From Actinokineospora baliensis (GTDB lineage: Bacteria > Actinomycetota > Actinomycetes > Mycobacteriales > Pseudonocardiaceae), in NCBI RefSeq assembly GCF_016907695.1, contig NZ_JAFBCK010000001.1, positions 5,506,001 to 5,570,000 on the forward strand: DNA of 64,000 bases. The letters are read 5' to 3'. Both the position numbers and the translations under genes were made by a program. This document shows positions 51,222 through 60,202 of this stretch, in pieces (position 1 is the first letter of the stretch; every line of letters begins with the position of its first letter). Under the pieces are notes generated by a model. It ran no database searches, had not been told where the DNA came from, and saw nothing but the letters and a program-made list of their open reading frames with translations.

Positions 51222-54200
51222 CCGACTGCGTTGTCCTCGGCGGCACTCGTGTGGCGCTGCGGGTCACCGCCCGGCTGGTCGAGGCCGGGGTGCGGGTCCG
51301 CGCGGTGCTGACCGACGACCCCGTGTTCGCGGCGTGGCTGGCCGAGCGGGACATCCCGGTGCTGGCCCCGACCGCGGACCTGGTCGGCCCGCTCGCCGGG
51401 AACCCGGTGGACTACCTGATCAGCGTCGTCAACTTCCGGCTGCTCACCGCCGAGGAGCTCGCGCTGCCGCGGGTGGCGGCGATCAACTTCCACGACGGGC
51501 CGCTGCCGCGCTACGGCGGCAGCAATGTCGCGGCGTGGGCGATCTACGAGGGCGCGGCCCGGCACGCGGCGACCTGGCACGCGATGGTGCCCGCGGTGGA
51601 CGCGGGCCCGGTGCTGGCCGAGCGGTGGTTCCCGGTCCGGGAACACTCCACCGCGCTGTCGCTGACCTACGAGGCCGCCGAGGTCGGGATCGCGCTGTTC
51701 GAGGAGCTGGTGCCGCACGTGGTGGCGGGCACGCTGCCCGAGCCGGTGGACACCGGTGACCGGGAGCGGCGGTTCTACCGGCGTTCGCACCGGGTGCCGG
51801 GACTCATCCACGCGGGCACCAACGCCGTCGAGGCCGAGCGCATCAGCAAGGCCATGGACTTCGGGTCCTTCCCCAACCCGCTGGGCATCCCCGCAGTGGT
51901 GACCCCGCGCGGTGCGGTGTTCACCCAGCAGGTGCGGCGGATCGCGCGGGAGGACGAGAGCATCGGGTTGGTGGCCGCGGCGGCGACCGAGTCGGCGTTG
52001 AAGCTGTCCGCGCCCAACGCCGACCTGGTGATCAGCGACCTGACCGCGGTCGACGGCACCGCGCTGACCGGCCGGGCCGCGGCCCAGCGCCTGGGGCTCA
52101 CCCCCGGCGCGGCCGTCCCGGCGGCCGACCCCGAACTGCTCGCGGCCGTCGCAGGCGCCCTGGCCCCGTTGCGCCGCCACGAGCCGTGGTGGCGGGAGCG
52201 GTTGGCCGGTCTGCGCCCGGCGCCGGTGCCCGCCGCGGACTTCTCCGCCGCGACCGCGCACTACCACCGCTGCGAACTGGCGTACGTGCCGACCGACCAG
52301 GACGAGACCCGGGCGTTCGCCGGGGCGTTCCTGGCGGTGCTGGCCGAGCACATGGGTGAGCCGCGGTTCGACTTCTCCTGGACGACCTCGGCGTTGCTGC
52401 GGCGGTCGGACACCGCTCTCGGCCTGGCGTCGCCGCGGGTGCCGGTCCGGTTCGACGCCGAGGCGCCCGAGGACCTGGCCGTCCGGTTCGACGAGGCGAC
52501 CGGGAAGCTCGGCTACGCCACGGACCTGGAGCTGCGGCTGGGCCTGCTGCGCCGCACGCACGGGGCGGATGGACCCACGTTCACCCGGATCGTCCTGCTG
52601 GAGCGCGAGGACGAGGAAGAGGCCTCGGTCGACGCCGACACCGAGTTCGCGCTGCTGTGCCGCGGCGGGCTGCCGCCGACGCTGTTCGTGCGCGAGACGG
52701 CGATGACGCAGGACGCGGTGTTCGACCTGGTCGACCGCATTGAAGAGCTCGCCCTGACCGGCCTGGTCCTGGGCGGCGGTTCGACCAACGCGCAGGTCGT
52801 CCCCCTGCCCGAACCCACCGTCGAGGCGGTGGTCCCCGTCGAGATCGCTGACCCGACGGTCTTGGACCTGATCGCGGCGGCTGCGGCGGCCCGCCCGGAC
52901 GCCGTGGCGGTTCGGTCCTCGCGTGGCGAGATCACTTACGCGCAGCTGGACTCGTGGTCGGACTCGATCGCCGTTCGCCTGCACGACGAGGGCATCGACG
53001 GCGACAGCGTCGTCGGTGTGCTGACCGAGCGCGGCCTGGAGTTGCTGCCCGCGATGCTGGGCGTGCTCAAGGTCGGCGCCGCGATGCTCCCGCTCGACCC
53101 CGGGTTCCCCGCTGAGCGGTTGGCCCGCTACACCCAGGTCGCGGGCTGTGACCTGGTGCTCGCCGACGGCTGGACCCAGGCGGTGGCCGAACCGCTCGGC
53201 GCCGCCGACATCGGCGTCGACGACGGGTCCGCGCTGGCGATCCCGCCCACCGTGGGCGGCGACGACCTGGCGTACGTGCTGTTCACCAGCGGGTCGACCG
53301 GCGAGCCCAAGGGCGTGGAGGTCCAGCACACCGCGCTGGCGAACTTCCTGGTCGGCATGGCCGAGCGACTCGGGATCACCGAGGACGACCGCGTCCTGGC
53401 GCACACCACCACCGCCTTCGACATCTCCCTCATGGAGCTCCTGCTCCCGCTGACCGTCGGTGCGACCGTCGTCCTGGCCACGCGGTCCGAGACCGCGGAC
53501 CCGGCCAAGCTGGTCGAGCTGGTGTCGGGGGTGTCGATCGCGCAGGCCACGCCGAGCCTGTGGCGGCTGCTGCTCGACCTGGAGTGGGAGCCGCACCCGG
53601 GTCTCACCGTCTGCTCAGGCGGCGAAGCCCTACCGCCCGCCCTGGCTCGACGACTGGGTACGGGCGCGGCGTTGTGGAACCTCTACGGGCCAACCGAAGC
53701 AACGATCTGGGTCACCGCGCAGCGGGTCGAGTCCGTGGGGTCGTTCCTCCCGCTGGGCGCGCCGCTGCCCGGGGTGGGTCTGCACGTGCTTGACCACGAC
53801 GGTCAGCCCTGTGTGGAGGGTGAACTGCACCTGTCCGGCGAGCAGTTGGCCCGCGGGTACCGCAACCGACCGGAGCGCACGGCCGAGGCATTCGTGACCC
53901 GCGGCGGGCAGCGCCTGTACCGCACCGGTGACCTGGTCCGCGCGCACGACAAGGGCACCATCGAGTGGCTGGGCCGCCTCGACGGGCAGGTCAAGGTGCG
54001 CGGCAACCGGGTCGAGACCGGCGAGGTCGAGTCGGTGCTGGCCGAGGTGCCGGGTGTGGTGGCAGCGGCGGTCGTGGCGGTGCCGTTCGAGGGCACGGGC
54101 GAGCCGAGGTTGACCGCCTACCTGGTCGGTGCGGTGCCGGGCAAGACCGAGCTGGACGCGTTCGTCTCGGCGCGGCTGCCCGAGTACATGGTGCCGGGGT

Positions 54201-57200
54201 CGTACGTGGTGTTGTCCGCGCTCCCGTTGACCGACAACGGGAAGGTGGCCCGCAAGCTGCTACCCGCGCCGACGCGCGACACGGTTCTGCGCACAGAGCA
54301 GCCCCCTGTTCCCGATCCGACCACAGTTGCAGAGCCGGCCGCGGTTGCAGAGCCGGTCGCGGTTGCAGAGCAGGCCGTGATCCCCGAGCCCGTCGCACCC
54401 CCCGCGCCGGAAACATCCACTGTGGACTTTGCGGCAGTGGTGGCCGAGGTGTTCGCCTCTGTCCTCGGGCACCGCGAGTTCGGCGTGCACGACAACTTCT
54501 TCGACCTCGGCGGCGACTCCGCGTCCGCACCGGTCGCCGCCATCGCCCTGAGCAAGCGGCTGGGCACCGAGATCACCCCGCCCGCCCTGTTCGCCACCGG
54601 CACCCCCACCAAGCTCGCTCACCTCCTCGGTGGCACGCCCGAACCCACCGCCCCCGTAGAGCCGGTGCGAGTCCCGGCCGAAGTGGCGGTGCCTCGGGTC
54701 GCTGAGCCGCGCGACGATGACCTGGCGATCATCGGGATGGCGTGCCGGTTCCCCGGGGCGGCGACCCCGGATGAGTTCTGGGCGAATCTGGCGGGTGGCC
54801 TGTCGTCGGTGGGGTCCGCACCGGAGGGCCACCGCGGGTGGGCGCACCTGTGGACCAACGAGGACGAGGTGCCGACCGGCTGGGTGGAGCGGGTCGAGTG
54901 GTTCGACCCGGCCCGGTTCGGGTTGACCGCCCGGGAGGCACGCAGGCTGGACCCGGCGCAGCGGCTGTTGTTGAGCGTCACCGCCGAGGCCCTTGAGGGT
55001 GCCGGGCACGACGCCCGGTCGCTCGGGGCGGGTACCGGGGTGTTCTTCGGCACGATCTCCAGCGATTTCCCCGAGTTGGTGGCGGGCAGCATCGGGTCGG
55101 CCGACCCGCACGTGGCCACCGGCACGGCGCTGTCGATGCTGGCCAACCGGGTTTCGCACGTGTTCGGTTGGTCGGGCACGAGCGTCGCGGTGGACACGGC
55201 GTGCTCGTCGTCGCTGGTGGCGCTGCACATGGCGGCGCTGCACCTGCGCACCGGTGAGCTGGACGCGGCTGTGGTGGGCGCGGCGAACCTGGTGCTGACG
55301 CCGACCAAGACGCGGTCGTTCGCCCGCAACGGCATGCTCTCCCCCACCGGCCAGTGCCGGGCGTTCGACGAGGCCGCCGACGGGTACGTGCGCGGTGAGG
55401 GCGCCGGTGTGCTGGTGCTCAAGCGGCTCAGCGACGCTCTCGCGGCCAACGACCCCGTGCTCGCGGTGGTCCGCGGCACAGCGGTCAACCACGTCGGCGG
55501 CGGTGGGTTCCTCACCGCGCCCAGTGCGACAGCCCAGGAAGCGGTCATCCGGCGGGCGCACGCCGTCGCCGGGATCGACGGCTCCGGCATCGGGTACGTC
55601 GAGGCGCACGGCACCGGGACCCGACTCGGCGACCAGATCGAACTCGAGGCGCTGCGGTCCGCGTTGACCGGGGCGGCGCCGGGTTCGGTGCCGGTCGGCT
55701 CGGTGAAGACGAACGTCGGGCACCTGGAGCCCGCGGCGGGTGTGGCCGGGTTGATCAAGGCCGTGCTCGCGGTGCAGGCGGGGCAGGTGCCGCCGTCGGC
55801 GAACCTGAGCGCGCCGACCTCGGCGTTCGCGTTCGAGGACTCGCCGTTGTTCGTGCCGGACCGGCTGGTGCCGTGGACCGGGCCGAGGGTGGCCGGGGTG
55901 AGCAGCTTCGGCTTCGGCGGCTCCAACGCCCACGCCGTGCTGGCCGCGGCCCCGGACCGCCCGCTCGCCGACACCCCCGGCCCGCACCTGGTGGTGCTGT
56001 CCGCGGCGTCCGCCCCGGCCCTGCGGACCCTGGCCGACCGGCTGGTGCGGATGCTGCGCGCCCCGTACTGCCCGCCGCTGGCCTCGCTGGCTGCGGCGAG
56101 CCGGGAACGGGCACCGCTGGCGCACCGGCTCGCCTGTGTCGTGGATTCCGCCGAGCAACTCGAAGACAAGTTGATGCTGTTCCTGGCCGATGTCGTGGGC
56201 GCTCGCCTGCACATGGGTGTGGCCGCGGAAGCCCGCTCGGCGATCGCCGAGCCCACCGGTGACCGCAAGGCGCTGGAGCAGGCCGCGAGCGCGTTCGCGG
56301 CGGGCGGTGACCTGCCGGTGCGCCCACGTGGCGCGGCGGTGCGGTTCCCCACGGCACCGCACGAGGAGCAGCACCTGTGGCTGATGCCGCGGGTGGTCGA
56401 GCAGCAGCCGGTCGAACGGACCCGCACCTGGGCGGACCTTGCCGAGGCGGTCGAGCACGTCGTCCGCGGGGTCCCGACCCTGCCGGGCGCGGCGTACCCG
56501 GGCAAGGTGGCCGAACTGGTCGGGCGGACCCGCTTCGGGCTGCGCGACCTCACGCTGCGCGACACCGTCCGCTCCCCCGGTTCGCTGACCGGCCGGGTCG
56601 ACGGCGACGCGGTCGTTTTCCGCGACAGCGCGGGCACAACTGTGTGCGACGCGCGGATCGAGGAGCCGTCGGCCGAACCGCCGACCATCCCCGACTCCGC
56701 GACAGCACCGGTTGACCTGGCGCGGTTCTACCAGGACTTCGCCGAGGCGGGCCTGGGCTACGGTCCCGGGTACCGCTGCCTGACCGCACTGTCCACAGGG
56801 GACGGCTTCGCGATCGGCACCGTGCGGGTCGACTCGACGAGCGGACCGGTGGACGCCCGGCTGCTCGACGGCGCGTTCCAGGTCGCCTTGGCGGCGTGCG
56901 GTGCTCGTGGTCTGCACGTGCCGTTCGCGCTGGGGCGGTTGTCGGTGCTGGGCCCGGTGCCCGCGACGGCCAGGGTCGAGGCGGTGCGTGACCGCGCGGG
57001 ATCGGGTCTGCTGACCGCCAGCCTGGTGATCTTCGACGGGACCACCCCCGTGCTGGTCGCTCGCGGTGTGACGTGGAAGCGCCTCGACACCCCCGCTCCC
57101 GTCGTCCAGCCCGCTCCCGCCGCCGCGCCGGTCGCCCCGGTGGTCCGGGTGGGCGGGGCGCTGGCCGCGGCTGTGACCCAGTGGGTCGCCGACGCGCTGG

Positions 57201-60200
57201 AGACCGACGCCGCCGCGTTGGAACGGGACAGACCCCTGGAGGAACAGGGCCTGGACTCGATGGTCGCCGTGTCACTGGCGCAGGACCTGCGCGCCCGGCT
57301 CGGCGTGGACATCCCGGTCACCCTGGTCCTGGAGGTCGGCACGGTCGACGCCCTGGTCGCCGAGCTGCGCGACGGGTACGGCGTCGCCGATGTGCCCGCC
57401 GGGGTCCCCGCGCTGAACGGAGCGGGCTCGGACCCTTCGGTGGCGGAGGTCGCCCAGCCCTCGACCTCCGCCGTTGACCGACCCCTGGGCACGACCACCA
57501 ACCCCGCAGCCATCAACCCGGAGAGCACCGACATCGCGGTGATCGGTTTCGACGGGGTCTTCCCCCACGCCGCCGACCCCCAGGAGCTCTGGCGGGTGCT
57601 GACCGGGGCGCAGGACTGCCTCACCGAGGTGCCGCGGTCCCGATGGGACCTCGACGCCTACTACGCCGAGGACTCCGGCCCCGGCACCGTGTACCTGCGG
57701 CGCGCCGGGTTCGTCGACGAGCTCACCGGGTTCGACGCGGGCTTCTTCCGCATCGCCCCGACCGAGGCGCGCTGGATCGACCCGCAGCAGCGGCACCTCC
57801 TGCGCGTCGTGTGGCGGGCCATGGAGGACGCGGGCATCTCGGGGCGGTCCGGCCGCTCGGTGGGGATGTTCGTCGGCGCCAGCTACCAGCACTACCGCGA
57901 CCAGGTCGTCGGCGACGTCGTGCAGACCGCAGCGGGGTTGGGCAACCACAACGCCATCCTGGCCAACCGGGTCAGCCACTTCCTGGACCTGACCGGCCCG
58001 AGCATGACCATCGACACCCTGTGCTCGTCGTCGCTGGTCGCCCTGCACACGGCCGTCCGGGGCATCCTCGACGGCGAGTGCGAGCAGGCCGTGGTCGCTG
58101 GCGTGCACTTGGCGCTCTCGCCGCACTACTTCCAACTCGGGTCGCGGCTGCGGTCGTTCTCCCGCACCGGCGCGTCACGGGCGTTCGACGTGGACGCCGA
58201 CGGGTTCGTCCCCGGTGAGGGCGTGGTCGCGGTGGTGCTCAAGCCGCTGGCCGCGGCTCTGCGCGACGGTGACCGGGTGCGCGGTGTCATCAAGGGCACC
58301 GCGGTCAACCACGGCGGCCGCACGAGCGGGCTGACCGTGCCCAGCAGCACCGCCCAGCACGAGGTGATCTCCGCCGCGCTGGCCCGTTCCGGCGTCAACC
58401 CGGAGACCATCGGGATGCTGGAGGCGCACGGGACCGGCACGAGCCTCGGCGACCCGATCGAGGTCGAGGGCCTGACCAAGGCGTGGCGCAAGCACACCGA
58501 CCGCACGCAGTTCTGCGCGATCGGCTCGCTGAAGTCCAACATCGGTCACCTCGAGCCCGCGGCCGGGCTGGCCGGGCTGGTGAAGGTCCTGCTGGCGATG
58601 GAGCACGGCAAGATCCCGCCGACGCTGCACGTGAACCGGCCCAACGACCACATCCGGTTCGAGGACACGCCCTTCTACATCGCCGACCGGCTGCACGAGT
58701 GGACCTCGGACACGCCCCGGCGGGCCGCTGTCTCCGCGTTCGGCATGGGCGGCGTCAACGCCCACGTCGTCCTGGAAGAGGCACCGCCGCAGCACAGTCG
58801 CGATCTGTCCACTCAGGACAACACGCTGGTCAGGATCAGTGGCGCGACTGAGAACGCGGTGCGCGCACTGGCCACCGACTACGCCGAACACCTCGACCGG
58901 CACCCCGGTACCGAACTGGTCGACTTCGCGCACACCGCCAACGCGGGCCGCGCCGAGCACCGGTACCGAGCAGCGGTCCTGGCCACCGACCGCGCCGACC
59001 TCGCCGCGCAACTGCGGGCAGTGGGTGGCGGTGACCGGCCTGTGGTCCGGTCTGGGGCAAAGGCACCGCTGGCGTTCCTGTTCACCGGCCAGGGGTCGCA
59101 GTACCCGGGTATGGCGCGTGGGCTCTACGACAGCGAGCCGGTGTTCCGTACCGCGTTCGACGAGTGCGCTGACCTGGCGGAACCGTTGCTGGGCCGGGAC
59201 TTGCGGGGATTGGTGTTCGGCGCGGACGAGGCCGAGCTGACCAGCACCGAGCACGCCCAGGTCGCGATCGTCGCGGTCCAGGCCGCGCTGGTGCGGCTGC
59301 TGGCGGGTTGGGGCGTCGTTCCCGACGTCGTCGCTGGTCACAGCGTTGGTGAGCTCGCAGCCGCACATGCTGCCGGAGCGCTGTCCCTCGCGGACCTCAT
59401 CGGGTTGACGGTTCGCCGGGGTGCCGCCATGGCCGCGCAACCCACGGGTGGCGGGATGGCGGTGGTGCACGCTGACGCCTCGACCGTGCTGGCGGAGCTG
59501 GCCGGGCACCCCGAGGTCGAGGTGGCGGCGCTCAACTCGCCCACCAACACCACCGTGTCCGGGCCGCGTCCGGCGCTGGAGCGGTACCTGGCCACCACGG
59601 CGCACCGGCACACGGTGCTGACCGTGAGCCACGCGTTCCACTCGGCGATGATGTCCGGCGCGGTGCCGGTGTTCGCCGAAGCCGTGCGCTCGACCAGGTT
59701 CACCGACGCCACCGTCCCGTTCGTGTCCACCCGCACGGGTACCTGGCACACGGCCGAGTCGCTGCGCGAACCGGCGGGCTGGGCGGCGGCGATCCGCGAA
59801 CCAGTCCGGTTCTCCGACGCCGTGACCGCGGTGCACGAAGCCGGGGCTCGGGTGTTCGTCGAGATCGGCCCCGAGCAGGTGCTGCTCCCGCTGGCGCGGG
59901 CAGTGCTGCCCGAGGGCGCTGGCCGGTTCCTGCCGACGCTGCGCAAGCGGGTCGGCAACCAGACCACCTTGCTGACCGCGCTCGCCGAGCTCTACCGGGA
60001 CGAGGGCGTCGCCGTGGACTGGACGGCCGTGCACGCGGGCCGGGGTGGGCGGACCACGACGATCCCGGCGTACCCGTTCGAGCTCAGCCCGCTGGCCGCC
60101 CCGGCCGTGCAGGAGAGCGTGGCCACCGTGCCGCCCCGGGCCACTCCCCCGGCGCACCCGCTGTTCGACAACCACTACGAGCGTTCGAGCGAGGACCAGT

Positions 60201-60202
60201 GA
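51218..60202 (+). CDS. Hybrid NRPS-PKS: FT-A(Gly)-PCP-KS-DH-ACP-KS-AT
   Basis: The protein is 2994 aa. The formyltransferase (1-190) has Asn90, His92 and Asp128. A linker of unclear origin (about 300-530) precedes the A domain (about 541-1018; LFTSGSTGEPKG, Asp735, terminal lysine in LTDNGKV). Its substrate positions read by eye as D-I-M-Q-C-G-L-I-W-K, close to the glycine code. PCP Ser1101 follows. KS1 (Cys1329, His1464, His1502) has no AT after it. A DH (His1747 in HVVRGVPTLP, Asp1884) and an ACP (Ser2014) complete module 1. KS2 (Cys2269) and an AT with GHSVGE (Ser2709) and HAFH, a malonyl-type signature, end the protein. The formyl-glycine loading logic matches oxazole starters of conglobatin and oxazolomycin. 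Its stop overlaps the next gene (GTGA). Confidence 0.9.
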   Translation: MTDCVVLGGTRVALRVTARLVEAGVRVRAVLTDDPVFAAWLAERDIPVLAPTADLVGPLAGNPVDYLISVVNFRLLTAEELALPRVAAINFHDGPLPRYGGSNVAAWAIYEGAARHAATWHAMVPAVDAGPVLAERWFPVREHSTALSLTYEAAEVGIALFEELVPHVVAGTLPEPVDTGDRERRFYRRSHRVPGLIHAGTNAVEAERISKAMDFGSFPNPLGIPAVVTPRGAVFTQQVRRIAREDESIGLVAAAATESALKLSAPNADLVISDLTAVDGTALTGRAAAQRLGLTPGAAVPAADPELLAAVAGALAPLRRHEPWWRERLAGLRPAPVPAADFSAATAHYHRCELAYVPTDQDETRAFAGAFLAVLAEHMGEPRFDFSWTTSALLRRSDTALGLASPRVPVRFDAEAPEDLAVRFDEATGKLGYATDLELRLGLLRRTHGADGPTFTRIVLLEREDEEEASVDADTEFALLCRGGLPPTLFVRETAMTQDAVFDLVDRIEELALTGLVLGGGSTNAQVVPLPEPTVEAVVPVEIADPTVLDLIAAAAAARPDAVAVRSSRGEITYAQLDSWSDSIAVRLHDEGIDGDSVVGVLTERGLELLPAMLGVLKVGAAMLPLDPGFPAERLARYTQVAGCDLVLADGWTQAVAEPLGAADIGVDDGSALAIPPTVGGDDLAYVLFTSGSTGEPKGVEVQHTALANFLVGMAERLGITEDDRVLAHTTTAFDISLMELLLPLTVGATVVLATRSETADPAKLVELVSGVSIAQATPSLWRLLLDLEWEPHPGLTVCSGGEALPPALARRLGTGAALWNLYGPTEATIWVTAQRVESVGSFLPLGAPLPGVGLHVLDHDGQPCVEGELHLSGEQLARGYRNRPERTAEAFVTRGGQRLYRTGDLVRAHDKGTIEWLGRLDGQVKVRGNRVETGEVESVLAEVPGVVAAAVVAVPFEGTGEPRLTAYLVGAVPGKTELDAFVSARLPEYMVPGSYVVLSALPLTDNGKVARKLLPAPTRDTVLRTEQPPVPDPTTVAEPAAVAEPVAVAEQAVIPEPVAPPAPETSTVDFAAVVAEVFASVLGHREFGVHDNFFDLGGDSASAPVAAIALSKRLGTEITPPALFATGTPTKLAHLLGGTPEPTAPVEPVRVPAEVAVPRVAEPRDDDLAIIGMACRFPGAATPDEFWANLAGGLSSVGSAPEGHRGWAHLWTNEDEVPTGWVERVEWFDPARFGLTAREARRLDPAQRLLLSVTAEALEGAGHDARSLGAGTGVFFGTISSDFPELVAGSIGSADPHVATGTALSMLANRVSHVFGWSGTSVAVDTACSSSLVALHMAALHLRTGELDAAVVGAANLVLTPTKTRSFARNGMLSPTGQCRAFDEAADGYVRGEGAGVLVLKRLSDALAANDPVLAVVRGTAVNHVGGGGFLTAPSATAQEAVIRRAHAVAGIDGSGIGYVEAHGTGTRLGDQIELEALRSALTGAAPGSVPVGSVKTNVGHLEPAAGVAGLIKAVLAVQAGQVPPSANLSAPTSAFAFEDSPLFVPDRLVPWTGPRVAGVSSFGFGGSNAHAVLAAAPDRPLADTPGPHLVVLSAASAPALRTLADRLVRMLRAPYCPPLASLAAASRERAPLAHRLACVVDSAEQLEDKLMLFLADVVGARLHMGVAAEARSAIAEPTGDRKALEQAASAFAAGGDLPVRPRGAAVRFPTAPHEEQHLWLMPRVVEQQPVERTRTWADLAEAVEHVVRGVPTLPGAAYPGKVAELVGRTRFGLRDLTLRDTVRSPGSLTGRVDGDAVVFRDSAGTTVCDARIEEPSAEPPTIPDSATAPVDLARFYQDFAEAGLGYGPGYRCLTALSTGDGFAIGTVRVDSTSGPVDARLLDGAFQVALAACGARGLHVPFALGRLSVLGPVPATARVEAVRDRAGSGLLTASLVIFDGTTPVLVARGVTWKRLDTPAPVVQPAPAAAPVAPVVRVGGALAAAVTQWVADALETDAAALERDRPLEEQGLDSMVAVSLAQDLRARLGVDIPVTLVLEVGTVDALVAELRDGYGVADVPAGVPALNGAGSDPSVAEVAQPSTSAVDRPLGTTTNPAAINPESTDIAVIGFDGVFPHAADPQELWRVLTGAQDCLTEVPRSRWDLDAYYAEDSGPGTVYLRRAGFVDELTGFDAGFFRIAPTEARWIDPQQRHLLRVVWRAMEDAGISGRSGRSVGMFVGASYQHYRDQVVGDVVQTAAGLGNHNAILANRVSHFLDLTGPSMTIDTLCSSSLVALHTAVRGILDGECEQAVVAGVHLALSPHYFQLGSRLRSFSRTGASRAFDVDADGFVPGEGVVAVVLKPLAAALRDGDRVRGVIKGTAVNHGGRTSGLTVPSSTAQHEVISAALARSGVNPETIGMLEAHGTGTSLGDPIEVEGLTKAWRKHTDRTQFCAIGSLKSNIGHLEPAAGLAGLVKVLLAMEHGKIPPTLHVNRPNDHIRFEDTPFYIADRLHEWTSDTPRRAAVSAFGMGGVNAHVVLEEAPPQHSRDLSTQDNTLVRISGATENAVRALATDYAEHLDRHPGTELVDFAHTANAGRAEHRYRAAVLATDRADLAAQLRAVGGGDRPVVRSGAKAPLAFLFTGQGSQYPGMARGLYDSEPVFRTAFDECADLAEPLLGRDLRGLVFGADEAELTSTEHAQVAIVAVQAALVRLLAGWGVVPDVVAGHSVGELAAAHAAGALSLADLIGLTVRRGAAMAAQPTGGGMAVVHADASTVLAELAGHPEVEVAALNSPTNTTVSGPRPALERYLATTAHRHTVLTVSHAFHSAMMSGAVPVFAEAVRSTRFTDATVPFVSTRTGTWHTAESLREPAGWAAAIREPVRFSDAVTAVHEAGARVFVEIGPEQVLLPLARAVLPEGAGRFLPTLRKRVGNQTTLLTALAELYRDEGVAVDWTAVHAGRGGRTTTIPAYPFELSPLAAPAVQESVATVPPRATPPAHPLFDNHYERSSEDQ

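Noticed and set aside
54260..56917. Long reverse reading frame opposite the NRPS-PKS gene
   Set aside because: It is antisense to continuous A, PCP, KS and DH homology and has no recognisable domain.
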